Source: Gelatoporia subvermispora B | Taxonomy: Eukaryota; Basidiomycota; Agaricomycetes; Polyporales; Gelatoporiaceae | Direction of reading: 5' to 3' | NCBI GenBank assembly: GCA_000320605.2 | Contig: KB445791.1 | Coordinates: 789,260 to 853,259 of the forward strand | DNA: 64,000 nt | Part shown: one piece after another, positions 46,601 through 60,165 of the stretch | Layout: each line of letters begins with the position of its first letter | Numbering within the stretch: position 1 is the first letter of the stretch | The notes under the pieces: model-generated | What the model saw: the letters and a program-made list of their open reading frames with translations, nothing else | Told to the model about the DNA's origin: nothing | The model's database searches: none | Made by a program: the position numbers and the translations under genes

Positions 46601-49600
46601 TCACGAAGGCGATATTGTGACGTCTGTATTTGCGTGAGGTGTACCGAACATGGCTAGCAGGGACATGAGGTCGACTGTCGGAATGGGTGTTAGTGTATCA
46701 ACAGAAATCGACCATCGTTAGTTGCCAACCTTTGCGAAGAGGTTTGCTGAAGAAGGCGTTCATGCCCGCGCTTAGACACAGTTGCTTAGTAGATTCCTGA
46801 CAATCGGCACTTAGTGCAACGACTAATGGCATGATCAGCACAAGTCTCGTAGCGCTAGAGAGACCACTTACTTGGCAACGATATCGGCACTCTACGTTTG
46901 TTCTCTAATATACGTATTCGTTTGCACGCCTCAACACCATCGCAGATCGGCATATCTGCAGCCAAAGGTATTAGAGTAGTCCAGGAGCCAGTTGGACAAG
47001 CAACGTACGATGGTCGAAAAGCGCAACGCTGAAGTAATCTGGATCGTGCGCTTCCCATTCTGCACAAATTAATCAGCCTCCGAAATTCACGGATTCTAGA
47101 GTTCACCCACCTTCGATAGCCTCTTCCCCATTCGAGCGAGCAATGACATTCAAGTCGTAGCGCTCTAATTGCTTGATGAGCAACTTCTGCGCGACGGGGT
47201 TGTCTACGTTGGAGATTAATACATCGTGTAGCAGAGATGTACTCGATCACATGACCACTTACCCTCCGCTACGAGAACGTTACCGTACAGTGTTCTTTTA
47301 GCTAGCAAGTCCTCTTCTCGTGGCCCAGAAGAGCCCAATGTGGAGAGGCTAAGCATTTGATCAGGCAGATTTTTCAGACTCGCCAGCGTCTGTATTAATC
47401 TGGCCTGACGAGGAGGTTTCGTCATCCGCACAATTCCGGCGTTGGGGTCGGTGCGTAAGGTTGGATTTCCAGTGAGATTCTCGGTGGTGGGCGTCAAGAG
47501 ATGGACAAGTTTGGTCTCCTTCAGGCTTTCGTAGTCCAGGGATTGCATAAGCTTCGCAAGTCCGTCGACGCGAGTCTCAGATTGGTCATCAAGAATCATG
47601 AAATCCAATCCAGGGCGGAAGTCGCGTGTACTCCTCAAGAATTGCTCGACGTCAGCGATGGAGGATACTGTTGTCACCTGGAAGCCGCTCAGCATAGTGC
47701 TCAGCAGCGAGAGAGTTGCGCTTGACGGAGAACTGATAAGTATCCTGGGAGGGTTCGGACGCGCTAATTGCGTCTTCACGCGTTCCACGTCAGTGAGCGA
47801 CTTTCATGAGGTCAGTAAAACACCATCATAGCAGCTAGAATGCACAAACCTGCTTTGCTTCTGGCGAGTCATACACTTTAACTGGGATTGTGAACCAGAA
47901 CAACGATCCAATGCCTAGCTCGGATTGAACACCAATGGCTCCACCCATCAGCTTCACCAGTTGCCGCGAGATGGACAGCCCAAGACCGGTTCCACCAAAA
48001 CGTCGCGTTGATGAATTGTCGGCTTGTTGAAATGGCACGAAAAGCAGATCGATGTCACTGGAAAGTGTTTCTGCGTTAGGCATCCCCTCTGACAGTTCAA
48101 CTCAAGCACGGACCTCCTGCTCATCCCAATACCCGTATCCCTGAAGAACATACTAATGAATTGAAGACATGATCAAAAACGCATATGGACCTACTGGATA
48201 GCGAATTTCACAACTACCTCACCCGGTGAGGTAGGCGTGTTGGGGTCGAGGGAACATACAACCCGAACAAAACCCTGAGAAGTGAACTTTACAGCATTAC
48301 CGATAAGATTCATCAATACTGTAGATGTTGGTGAGCACCGACACTTCTGAGAAAGTCATGGGTATACCTTGTCGTATGCGTGCATAGTCAGCTTTAATCC
48401 CTGTGATTCAAATCAGTACAGTATTATATGCAGCAACGCGTCACCTACAGGGTGGCACTTCGGCTTCAATATTGTAAGACAGGTCAAGCTTCTTCGCAGC
48501 CATCGGGAGTAATAGCTCCATGCAGTCCTAGAGTCCTTGGTTTCAACACAAGCTCATAATCACTTTGCATACACATACCGCTATCATATCCTCGATCGCG
48601 AAACCGGAGTACTCCAGCTTCAAAGCTAACAAACAGTGTGAGCGCCAACTCGTTCATGGTAGACTGTGCGCATACCGGATGCCTCCAATTTGCTGTAGTC
48701 TAAGATCGAGTCGATGATCTTGAGGGAGCGTCAGAGGGATGCAACTCCCATAAAAAGGTCCATACCTTCAGCAACAATTCACAGGATTGCTTCGCCGTTT
48801 GAACTGCGCCCCAATCAGACAGACTACCCTGGGAACCTGCATCAAAACTTACCGATCTCCCGTTGCCCCGAGTTCAACTCGGTCCCGCCCAAAATATCAA
48901 GTAGACCGTAGAATGAGCTATGCAGGCGTCAGAAGTTCTGATTGGATATATACGTACGACAACACATACCTGAACGGCGTCCTCAGCTCGTGGCTCATTG
49001 AAGCGAGGAAGTTGCTCTTGATCTGAACGACGTCAGCTAATAGAACAAATCGAGACGTTGACCAACGAATACCTTAGTTGCTTTCAGAGCATCTTCCCTG
49101 CTCTTGCGAGCTGCTTCCAAGGCCTCTCGCTGCGCCGAGATCATCTTTAGATTTTCCCGGGTACCGGCTTGCACCGACCGGAAGAGAAGCGCGTTCGAGA
49201 TACCAATACTCGCTTGTTGACAGAGCAATGTGAGCACTGTGACCGTGTTCGGAGAGAAGGCGTATTTGGAGGCGAGATATACCGCCCCAAAAGTTTGCCC
49301 TCGATTACTGAAGATCGGTAAGCAGACAACAGATCTATGGGTGCTGTGCTGAGCCTCCGAGGCGAATCTCGGTTCTACCGTAATGTCTTCGTAATATAAT
49401 CGTTCTTTTGTATTTAGTGCTGGCAGAGGTGTCAGGTTTTGGGTTGACCAATCTGAGGCTGATATGCACACCATGCTGTATAATCGCGCGCTGGAGCGGG
49501 TCGGTTATGGATCGGAGAGGCATAGGATTCCTGTAGTAAGGTCAACATGCATACAGTGTTGTGAAGAATAAGACGGACTCATGAACTTGACATGCATCAG

Positions 49601-52600
49601 GGGGTATCATGTTAGTTGCTACAGTGTAATCGCCTGCTTCTCGAGCGATGACAACGCAAGTGCATTGACTTCCAGAATTCTCTGGAGGCGCAAGCGGGTC
49701 ATGAGCGATGGAATCCAGAAGAACCCGGGGCATAGAACGCACCTGTGGCGATCTCCGTCAAGCGTTGTAGCGCCATCGGGAGGTTGATATCGCTCGAGAT
49801 CTCCTTGCTCCACTTGAGGATAGAAGCGAGATCTGCTGCCGTCAATGTGGTCATTTCGTCTTCCTCGCTGAGCTCGGCCTTTGTCCTCTCATATGGACTT
49901 TGTACCTGGGGACTTGTGGCTACGACTACGCTATCGGTCTGAACAGCAACATCTGACGTGAATGTATGACGCTTGAGAGGCATTTGCGCCCGAGCATCCA
50001 ACAGTGACGTGAGATAATTCCTGAAAGCCCGTCAGAAAATTCTACGAAGTGGGAAATTTGGACATACACAAGTCCTCGAGCGCCCCACTGTGCTTGGCGA
50101 GCAATTCCACGATGTTGTAATTCGCCACCTAGACCCTCGACACCACAGCGAACGAAGTGGCTACCTTGCTGGAATAGAAGTGAGGATCATATGTAAGTAT
50201 ATATGTGATGAAGCTCACCAGGAACAATGCCAGTCCTCCCTCAAGGAGCCAATCGTTATTGACGGCAAGCCTATCGAAGGTCGGCGTTGATCTTGTCGAA
50301 AAGAATATTCCACTTACTTTACAGCTACGTCGTACAACTTGAAGGCATCTGGGCTATTGATCAAAGATGCCATTTCAGCATCCTAGCAACCTGATCAGGA
50401 AAGCTGCAAAATCGGGTAATGGGGATCGTACCACTAGGGCAACCCATGCGCTGGTGTTGACAGGACTGGGTGATAGCCACCTGTACCCCGCGTGAGACTA
50501 TGTACGAGATAATGGAGAGTATGCGGTACTTCTTAATATACGCCTGGTTCAAATCAACCTGGCGCATATATTCTTGACACACATCTTGACGCAGATGTCC
50601 CTGACGTATGCTGCTGATAAGCGCCAGATTGTGGAAGAAGAGAGCGTAACGCGTATGACGGTGGCTGAACAAAGGCGTCAGATGACGTTTCAGATAGAAT
50701 TCTGAACTTTACTTCGGGTGCTTGTCTCTTGTCTCATAGACGGAGAATCCGAGCGCTGCAGCTTCATCGACGAACCCGAGACAGAACAGGCCGACGAGCT
50801 GCACTCAAGGCGTCGACAGTTGTACTTGGCTATGTGGCTCCATGAATGACTCACTTTGTACGAATTGTACCTGTTGCAGCATTAGAAGAATTCCTGAACA
50901 ACATCCAGTCGCAACAGCGCACCAGTTCATAGCAATCACAAAGTTGTTGGACGTTGCCTGGACTTGAGCAATATATTCACGCTCGGTAAAATGGTCAGTG
51001 TCGAAAGCAGTATCCGCAGAGGCCGCGATCGTGTATCCACCCATCGCACGAATACAATTCAACAGCCCTGGAAGAAATAAATCTCAAGACCTCCCAAACG
51101 TGGAGCACATCGCGCACCTTGTCCTAAGACCGCAATGTCTCCGCTAGGTGACCAGAGCTTGACATCTGAGACCGACTTTGACAAACGTTAGGGTCTAGCC
51201 ACGCCAAGGGGTCAATGTTGACTTACTTCCTCAGCTGCGAACACAAGCTCGCTTACTAAGCGAAGATGAGTACGCTGTAAGGAACTCGGGTATCCAGGAT
51301 GTACTCACAATGGTCACAGACCCATAAGCGTGTCTGGATGATATGCACGCTTGCGAAACTGGTGTAAACTCTAACGCGAAGTCACCATCAGCTGAGACTC
51401 CTCCTATATGAGTCAAGAACACCTGACCTGTCACCTGCGCTCTGTCCATACTTCATCGCTTCCTCGAGGCGTGCAAGATTTGCACGTATGTGGACATTGT
51501 CGAATCCAGACACCATTGAAGAGAACAAGACGAGCGCACGACTGAAGGAGGTCAGTAATAAGAAAAGCCACCGGATTCACAACATACCATTTCTCATAGC
51601 TGCTTCCATACATATCCGCGATGCGTAGGGCAAGCTTCCCAAGATCTGCTGAGAATCTATAGAGTTCTCTTCGTTCAGCAGCGGCTGTTTTCGCATCACT
51701 TCAGAATTGTAGCCCCAGAGTGCAAAGCGCGGATAAATCCACCTCCTAGGGCCCAGAAGAACCCAAGTGCTGTCCCTGGACACATTCCCGAGCTTCGATA
51801 TCCGTGAGTTAGGTATGAGTAGAGGAGAATAGAAGGTCAAGTACCGTAACGCTAGTTGGACCGTCTGACGACAGGATTAGATGAATCCAAAGGAATGACC
51901 ACCTGACCTACCGTCAAGCCGATGACATCTGCAAATCCTTCGCCAGTGCTCCAGTATGCATTAGTACCTGTATTGCGTGATCAATGAAATCCGAAAGCGA
52001 CTCCAAGACGGCACTATAGCATACCAGCATCGTTCAGGAGAGCGATCGCCAGATCCGTGCGTGGATCTCTCGCCCTTGGGATCGACAAAATCTCGTCCAA
52101 GCCAACAGCGAGGATCTCATTCTTGACTTGCTCAAACATGATATCCGCTTCACGCCGAGATGGCGCCGAGTTGACCTCAACTCCCAAAATGTGCAATCCG
52201 AGCAAGTTGTCGTTCAACGCTGCCTTGTAGTTCCCGCGCATCCAATGGTTCCTCGAGCGCAGGCGCAACATCTTTACTCGGCTCTCAGGCTCTTCCGTAT
52301 GTTCGAGACATTCTTCAACGAGTTCGTCCGAGAGCTTAAATTCACCTAAAGCTCTATCAGCAACATGAATTCGGTAGACTGTCCGTCTCATAGCTACCTT
52401 TCCAAGTGTAGAGTCTGGTGTTAGTGTATTGTCAGACTGAATAAAGGCCAACAGAGTTCAATGCACGCACTCAGCTATTTTCTGATAGACCAACGCTGTC
52501 CGCGCAGCATCCTTCTTCCAGCAATCGTCGTCGAGAAGGGATCGCGCGTTGAGATACGACTGCAGCGCCAACTACAAAAAAGGGAAGTGAGTGGAGTGTC

Positions 52601-55600
52601 AACGCTTGGAGTGCATGTCGGGTTCACCTCATGTGCACCCCGTGCTCGTGCAGAGTCACCAGCGTCGATCGAGAGCTCGAGAAGCTCATCGCGCTTCGCA
52701 TGCTCTCGCAGTAACGGCAGGCACCTGAACCGTAAATATACTCAACGACTCTCCAGCCGGAATGAGCTCGTCACACACCGCTTCGCATGCTCTGCAATCC
52801 GATACACATCCGGCGTAGCGTCATGCAGCATCATCAGAATGATCTGCAAGGGTCCTTAGCGCTGCACTGAACTCAAACAAGGCAAGGGCACCGTACCCTG
52901 AACGACATCTTCGCGATCGATCCTTCCGGTAGCGCCTCTGCTTCCGCCTGTGCCGCCTGTCGGTATCGATCGTGCGCGAACGTGCACATGTCTCGAGCGC
53001 GCTGAACAAGCCATCCCTCGGCCACTGCGGCCTGCAGCCCCTTTACCGACGCACGTCCCGTGCTGGGGGTGGCTGTCTCCTTCGCGCGGATATTTGTTAC
53101 GGCTTTCGAGACATTCCAGGTATCGTCTGCCTCTTCTTCACTGCCGCTGCTGGTACTCGAATCTTCCCAATCCATCATGAGCGCCACTTCTGTCACCTTG
53201 AATCTGTTTCAAATCTATGAATCGAGACCATTCATGTAGGAGATATAAGTCGACATACGTGGGACCGAAGAATGACGCCCAGGTGATATACTTGCGAGCT
53301 TCTTCTGGTAATTCACGGAGGTGGCTGATGAGGTAGGACAGATCGGTAGGATCTGCCACCATCTTCTTGTCGAGCAGGCTGGACTCAATTGCAGCGATGT
53401 CGTACTCCCACCAGTTCTTGTCCCAGTTGAATCGGATCTACCTATATGTCAGCATTACAAGCGAGACCGATCAAGTTCAACTCACATGTCTCTGCCTCTG
53501 TAACGTTGTGAGAATATTCCGCGCAGAAAAAGGGTTGCCCCTGGACGCAGCGTGTACGAGACGTGACAAAGTGGCCGTGTCTTCCTTGGACCGGCGCAGT
53601 GTGCGCGACACCATGGTCGAGATCGCCGAGTACGTTAGCGGCTCGAGGTTGAGCCATGTGGCAGATTTGATTGAGAACGTGTTCCGGATGCGCTCCACCA
53701 TTTCCCTGCAGTCCCTGTCAGTAAGACGTGCAGGCTACCTAATCGGGCAACGCACGGGTCATCGGATCGGACAGTGGCGAAAATGAGCTGTACTGTCCTG
53801 TCAGCGGAGTTCGCGGAATGAAGTGACAGCGAACACGCACAATTCGACTCCTCGAATTTACCAACGCGTTGATGAGGTCCAGCGAGCTTTACGCCGGTTA
53901 GCATCCGCTCCAATCGGCAATCGCAGCCCATATGACTCACTAATCACTCGCATCGTGCAAGTCGTCCAGAAATAGCGCAAACAATCGCGTCTCCGCCAGG
54001 ACAGAAAACACGTTCTGGACTAGACTCTGGAAGCGTGCACGAAGCTCATGTGTCTCGAGCGTTTCATGCGGAACCTCGAGCGAGATGTCGAACAGCGCGA
54101 GGATATCGCGCAGCTCTGGCACGCCCTCGTACAGCAGTGGAACGTTCTGCAGCTGTGGGCCAAGTCGCGCACGTAGTGCGGTCACAAAGCTGTGGAGATC
54201 CGTATGAAACACGATGAGCTGGCGCAGGACGGAGGAAAGGCATGCAAGCTATCGAAGGTGTCGTGAATGGCAGTTCTCATTCGAGATGATCAGCGGGGAC
54301 ATACTAGCGATGCGAACGGCGCGGATTCCACGTCAGAGAACTTAGCTTGTCCCCACAGACCGTGTGCTACGGGAACGCTATCAGCACCCCACATACAGCA
54401 GCCGAAGACCGAGAAAACTTACAGCGCCATTTGGCTTGATGTGCCATAATCAATGAACTCTTTCCAGCTCTACGCACGCAACGGATGAGTCTTCACGGGT
54501 GTATCAGAAACCAATCCACTCACCCTGGTGGGCCACATACAATGGCCGCATGCGTGCGTGCTCTTCCCGTCGACGGGCGAAGCGCGGCCCGACGAAGACC
54601 GTCGCTCCCTGACATAGGCGGGGGACTTGTCGCCGTGCTCACACTCATCGCGGACACCGAGTTCCTCGGACTCGCTGCCATCTCAGTCGCAGTCCCGCTG
54701 CCCACGCTGCCCAACCCATTCACAAGCCCAGCTGCACTTCCACTGCCCCCGTTCATCCCGGCCACGGGGCTCGGACTCGTGCGCGTGGCTACGCTAGACG
54801 TCATCCGCTCCGAGGATGACGCGCGCTGCACGCTTGCGCCACTGCGCGACGAGCGGCTCTCGGACATGTCCTCGACGGCTGAAGCACGCGCGGAGGGGGC
54901 CCGGCCCTCAGACGAGCCGAGCATTCGCGACGCACCAATGTGTCTCGAGTAGCTTGTGGATGTGTGCCGGATGATGTTGCGGATGATCTCGAGCTCCTTG
55001 TCGCGGCCGAACTGTCCATGCCGTCAGTCGCGGTGGCAAGACATAGCAATGGCAAAGACGCACTAATGGGCTGGGAATTGTGAACTCCATGAATCTGTCC
55101 TCCTGAGCAATATCAAAGTAGGGTATAAGCTGTACAAGATGTTAGAAACCATTGAAAACAACACATTTGTGATGTCGTCCTGACCTCAGTTGACTGATCT
55201 GATACGAGCGAAACGGCCGTCAGCAGCAGGCGCTGGCAATGGAGCAAGTCTGCCTTCAGCCCATATGCGCTCTGATATCTTTGGTCCGGGTTCTTTGCCA
55301 GGAGCTGTACATCATGTCAACAGCCAATCCCCCGCATTGCCGCGTTGCCACTCGTCTTCTCACCTTGTCAATGATCAGCGCAAGCACGTGCGGCACATCC
55401 CTCCGGACCTCGTGGACAGGCATCGGCCTCTTCTGCACGATCGCGTGCAATAACTCCAGCGGGCCGCCTTCGAACGGCATAGTGCCGCGCCCGACGAGGA
55501 GCGTCCAGAACATGACCCCGAGCGAGTACAGGTCCGTGCGGTGGTCCTCGTTGAGCGCTTCCATGCTCCCAGTTTGCTCGGGCGCGAAGTAGCACAGCGC

Positions 55601-57677
55601 TTCCTTGACTTTGAGCTTCTTAACCTCCTCGAACGCGTCTGCACGGAGCACGAACGCAGAGGGGACACCAAATTGCTCAAGAGAAACGGCGCGGTTCCCG
55701 AAGTGGACCATGCGTACGAGGCCCGAGTGCGCGTTCAGATGGAACGCATTCGCGCGGACTGCCATACAATCGCGGATGAGCACGGAGACTCACGGCTTCG
55801 CGATAAACACACCTTCGCGGTGGATGAGACCCGTCCGGTGCATCATCTCCAGGCAATGTGTCGCCTGTATCGCAAATCTGCCAGAAATCCACCCTGGTTA
55901 AAAGCACGCCTCGGGGTTTCATGAACCGACTTACTCGAGGAATGACGCAAGATCCATAATCTCGATCGCCTCCATCTCCTCGATCGGGTACGGCTCGTCA
56001 ACGCCCATCATGTATATATCGCGTTGCGGCGCGGGCGGCCGCGGCCGCGAGACGTCGCCAAGCAGGAGGTCGTTCACCTTGAGTGGGGGAAAGTATCGCG
56101 CGAGGATGTTGAGTCCGGGGTGTATTAGTAATAGGACGATGCAGTCGCCGTTTGTACGTGGGATCGAGAAGAACTCGATCAGGCGGAGGGTAGTACTGGA
56201 GGATTCTGGTGACGTCGACATTCGTTCGAGGCTACGGAAGTATGATGTGAGTAAATCGCCATTACACCGATATTTAAGAGGGACATCGGAGAGGTCGCTG
56301 TAGATGCAACTGAAGTAACACTCAGGAATGCTCCCGTGTAACTGGATCTTCGCGCACAGCAGTGTCTGCTTCAGTTACCCCGAGTGTGTATGAGCGCATC
56401 GATCTCGAATATACCGCTATGCGCACGTATACAGCGTTGTGCAAGAACGTGTGACAGGAAGACTTCTCGATGTGCTGCTCCGAAGAACACTTTCGTCTGA
56501 GGGAATCCTCGAGAAGAGGCCATAGAGCCCAGGAGGATCCGTACATATACCGATCCATCCTCGTACACAGCAATTCACCGGAACGAGCGCTCCATGACGG
56601 GTACCCTAGGACAGTTGGCGAGCGCGCGTAGGAGCTGTTGTGGATTATGCACCGGTCGTCCCAGGTGCGAGGGGGGGCTTTGATCCTGGAGACATGGCTA
56701 TGCGCAGGTACGCGGGACTGTCCAAGAGCCCCTCACTCCCCGCGTTCAAACAAACCTCGCGCATAGCAATGTCCTCGGGATCGAGAGCTCCGTGATCGCC
56801 TGCCATGTGCACGACATGGAAGTCGTGGACTTTGAATCGGTCGTTCCGGATGCACATAAGCACATCAGTCTCGAAAGCATCTCTACTCGGCGCTGTAACC
56901 ACAGGGCCTCCCCGCGTGGTGCACAGGTCGTCCGAGGTGTTCGTCCTGTCAGTCGGCCTCTCCGGGTGCGTATGAATACACCCATCTCGGACACACTGCG
57001 TACCCTTCCTGCGCGCAGCACCAGCGACCTGCACCGTATATGGACCTGGTACGTCTATGACGAGTCGGAGATGCCAACATCTGAGGAGATCCTCGAGCGG
57101 CTGCCACAGATCTGCGAGCCTACCGTCGCGATCGCCCACATTTCGCGGAGGGTACATCCTTGATCGACGTGTGCACATGCACACTGGCCAGCCGATGTAC
57201 AGTCCACAGTACCCCGGGTTAAGGGCTGGTGGCAGCCGCGAGGACAAGCCCGGAAGACACGCGACCATAATTCGACGGCAACCGAGCAAACAGAAAAGCA
57301 GACAACCGGATGCTGTTGACGGAACTTACATATGTGCCTCGCGCTCAAGACAGATCGACGCGTTCGAATGTGCAGGGGCGATTTTGGCGAGTACAGCGGA
57401 GCCATCCTTGAGGCTCGTACCCTCCGCGAGGAGGGTCATGCTTCCTGTATCTTCCCATGGCACTGCCTGTAAGGTTATTCGGAAAGTGATCAGCCAAATG
57501 TAGAGGTGGAGCGGGGGAGGCGCGGATCGGGTAGTAGGAATCACAGTGCAGCATGGGGCAGAGGCGGAGATTATGGCATTTGTAACGGACCTTTTCGAAT
57601 GTGTAACCGGGCACGGACAGTATCCCCTCACGAAAGTACAAGTTCGGTAGAGCAGGGAGGGCGTATCGCCTGCGCAT
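46601..57677 (-). CDS. Group X hybrid histidine kinase: Ser/Thr kinase-like, AAA ATPase, GAF, HK, receiver
   Basis: An 11-kb, intron-rich gene with a product of about 2000 residues or more. Order: an N-terminal protein-kinase-like domain (57677-55200; Leu-Glu-Arg-Glu-Ala-His at the helix C position, [10 protein letters not shown]); an ATPase with Walker A Gly-Pro-Pro-Ala-Gly-Lys-Ser-Ser formed across an intron (54530-54460) and a Phe-Leu-Asp-Asp-Leu-His-Asp-Ala Walker B region (about 53965); a long helical region (53-50.5 kb); a GAF domain (49.9-49.1 kb); an H-box with His codon at 48990-48992 (Ser-Met-Ser-His-Glu-Leu-Arg-Thr-Pro); an ATP-binding domain with [15 protein letters not shown] and Gly-Thr-Gly-Leu-Gly-Leu; a degenerate receiver; and a true receiver with acceptor Asp at 47013-47015. 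It resembles S. pombe Mak2/Mak3, peroxide sensors upstream of the Sty1 MAPK pathway. The second intron is 1.1 kb. Confidence 0.9.
56232..57329 (-). other. Unusually long intron (1098 nt) in the histidine kinase gene
   Basis: Donor GTAAGT at 57329-57324 and acceptor CGTAG at 56232. Joining 57330 to 56231 restores a protein-kinase-like Glu-Arg-Glu-Ala-His-Ile-Leu-Glu-Arg. All other introns in the window are mostly 45-75 nt. Inside lie open frames on both strands, including a minus-strand stretch 56900-56720 and a plus-strand frame 56792-57163, neither recognised. Confidence 0.6.
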
Positions 57678-58741
57678 GGTACAGGCTTTGCGCCGCGCAA
57701 GGGTTGGCGAGCTGGAAGAGGATGAGATAGGCGGTCGGTGGGTGAAAGTGGATGACGGATTGCCCGTGATGGGATGCGAGAAAGCTTCTTGAGCAGTGCG
57801 CGGAGCCCGAGTCGGTCGTTGACTCTGAAGTCTTTGTCGACGTGCGCGGCGACGAGGAGGAGGAGAGGATGGTCTTCGTTAGGGCTGAACAGATCTGAGA
57901 GTGATATGTTTTGTGGTCGTCCCGTGCCCCAGGAGCGGCCTAATGCGCACCGTCCCTGTAAGCTCACGGTGCAGGCGCCCGCCGCTCCGCAAACGCGATC
58001 GCGCTCACTCTTTCCCCGGGCCCAGGCTCCGTCACGGTCACACATACGTCATTCCCGCCCCTGCCGCGGGCAACGTCGACTCGCGACGCGACTTGGACGA
58101 GTCTTGGAGGGCTGTCGAGGGCTGATCGAGTCGCGAGGACGAGTCTGTGCGCCCTCGCTCACTCGCCCGCTCCCGCCTCCTCGCGCGCTCGTCGACTCCC
58201 GCGTCGCCCGTCTCGCGTCCCCGCCGCACCGCTCTGGCCCGCGTCCGTCCCGCCGACAACTCGACGTCTGTCCATCAGCGCGTTCGTCGAGCGCACCGTA
58301 CGTTCTCGGGCGGCGGTCTCGCCACTCGTACTAGCACTCGCCGCTCTTCCCTGCATTCGTCGTCCCGCGTCTTGCCTCTTTTGCCACCTCGCCCGTCTCG
58401 TCTCGACACACCCCGGCACCGCCAGCATTAATGTTGATGGACCCGTGCATCTCGGCCTGGCGTCGACGTTAGTCCGTCGAGAACGTGAATGCACGTCTCT
58501 GCTGCGCAAGTACTGCACGAACCAGGCTTTGTTCCCGGCCAGCGCGAACCGGCAGCTACGCAGACTAGTCCAAACAGGCGTATCTCGGGACGAGTCGAGT
58601 CAGATCCTCGATCTGGCACCGCCAGCGTCCGTCTCGACCATCATTCGCGGCTCTGCCTGCGACCGGTGTTGCTCCCTATTCAAGTCCGGTCCTCACAACC
58701 TCCATACCCATCGACGTCCGAACCCCGCACTTGAGCCAGTT
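57678..58741. other. Upstream region of the histidine kinase gene, GC-rich
   Basis: About 1.06 kb containing the kinase gene promoter. The segment 58040-58440 is very rich in C and CG dinucleotides and reads open in several frames on both strands, a composition effect. A plus-strand frame from the ATG at 58489 to 58734 might be a first exon of the gene that follows, but no junction could be fixed. Confidence 0.4.
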
Positions 58742-59095
58742 GAGCTTCCGGCACTGACGTCTCAGAGCTGACCCAGCAGCATCAAGAACGCCGGCAGCTC
58801 CACCACTCGTCGTTAACAATATCACCAACTGAAGACGACGTACGAGCTTCCGACACTGACGTCTCAGACTTTACCTACAACATCAGCAGCAGCACCAACA
58901 GCACAACATCGGCAGCCCCACCACTCGTCGTTAACAATATCACCAACCTATACGACACACTCTCAAGACCACGGTACGAGCTTCCGACACTGACGTCTCA
59001 GACTTTACCTACAACATCAACAGCAGCTACAACAACAACAACAACAACAACGGCGGCGGCTCCACCACTCGTCGTTAACAATATCATCAACCTAT
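58742..59095 (+). repeat. Three-unit minisatellite
   Basis: GAGCTTCCGRCACTGACGTCTCAGA starts at 58742, 58844 and 58978, and CCACCACTCGTCGTTAACAATATCA follows in each unit (about 58799, 58917 and 59062). Unit lengths are 102 and 134 bp. The third unit contains a run of ACA triplets (about 59019-59050) passing into GGC triplets. The length difference comes from expansion of the ACA/CAG-rich spacer. Confidence 0.85.
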
Positions 59096-60165
59096 ACAAC
59101 ACAGTCCGAGCGCAGGCGTCGTCTCCTCGAGCGGTAGCTGACAACGACAGCCGAACCAGAAGAAGTATCCGAGGATGCGGACCCTGTCCGTACTGCTACG
59201 AGGGAACATCAACAGCAGGTTCTTCCTCGGAATTTGAGGAGACGAGCACGGACATCAATAGGTATGTCAATAAATTATATTTGAAGATCTCCGGCAGCTA
59301 CTAACGATGTACATGACAGTTCACATGTCGAGATCACCGAGCTCCCGTACGAACGCCTCCCACGCCAAGTTTGTCGTCAGACCATCCAGAGACTCGGCAA
59401 AGTCGATATCGTGTCCGATCTGCAAGGAGCCGCTCAAGTCGGAGTTCCTGGCACAACACCGGAGAGCTCTCTACCGTTGGGCGCACCTGTCCGTCGGATG
59501 AAGAGCATCATCTCTTTCATCTCGCGGTGAGTACCCTCGTTGTACCTTACGATACCAAGACTAAATTGACGAAAACAGGAGTAAGGATCGAGCTTATGGG
59601 TCATAGACATCCTTGGAGATGGCGCCGAGGCAATAGGATCGACGACGACGACGTCGACGTCATCAAGGAGACCCGGCTGCAGCACGCGACGGAGGAAGCG
59701 GGCGCTCCGAGTGAGGATGAGACGGGACTCGGCCAGCCGCCGATGGTGGAGTCGCAGGGCAAGGTGAGCAAACACACAACATTGTTCTCATCTCGCTGTT
59801 CGCTGGATCGCGCGGCCGCTGCGAGCCAGCGCTTCACCGCCGGTCTCGTCGCCACGCTCCCAGACATCCTCTGCGATCGGTTGCGCGACCACCCGAGTGA
59901 GGCTGCGCCGCTCCGCGACTTCTGTTGTCCAGCGCTGTGCACCGCACTGCAGACCGCCAGGCACGCCCGCGGTGGAGCGCACGACGTCGGGTACTCTGCT
60001 AACTCATGGCAACATCGACCGGCCGCCCTCGGCGACAAACTCTGGATCTGGGCCTGCCTCGCCCTGTGTGCGACACACCGACTTCGACGCTCTACTGTAC
60101 TCTACGTGCCGGGCTCGTGCGCTCCCAACGCTCCGGACATAGACCCTTGGCGGGCGCACTCGTAG
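58742..60165 (+). CDS. Possible orphan gene across the minisatellite, 5' end unresolved
   Basis: A frame is open from 58743 to 59262, then exon 59320-59526 and a last exon from about 59586 to the stop at 60165. The introns have GT-AG ends and join in frame (acceptor TAAG at 59585). The protein would have Thr/Ser/Asn-rich repeats, a Cys-Gly-Pro-Cys-Pro-Tyr-Cys cluster near 59175, an Arg-rich middle with Trp-Arg-Trp-Arg-Arg, and an acidic segment. No start codon is found in the first open stretch, so an upstream exon is needed. High GC keeps many false frames open here, so this is a weak call. No family recognised. Confidence 0.3.

Noticed and set aside
54485..54952. Plus-strand frame of 155 codons.
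   Set aside because: Antisense to the low-complexity linker just before the Walker A exon of the histidine kinase.
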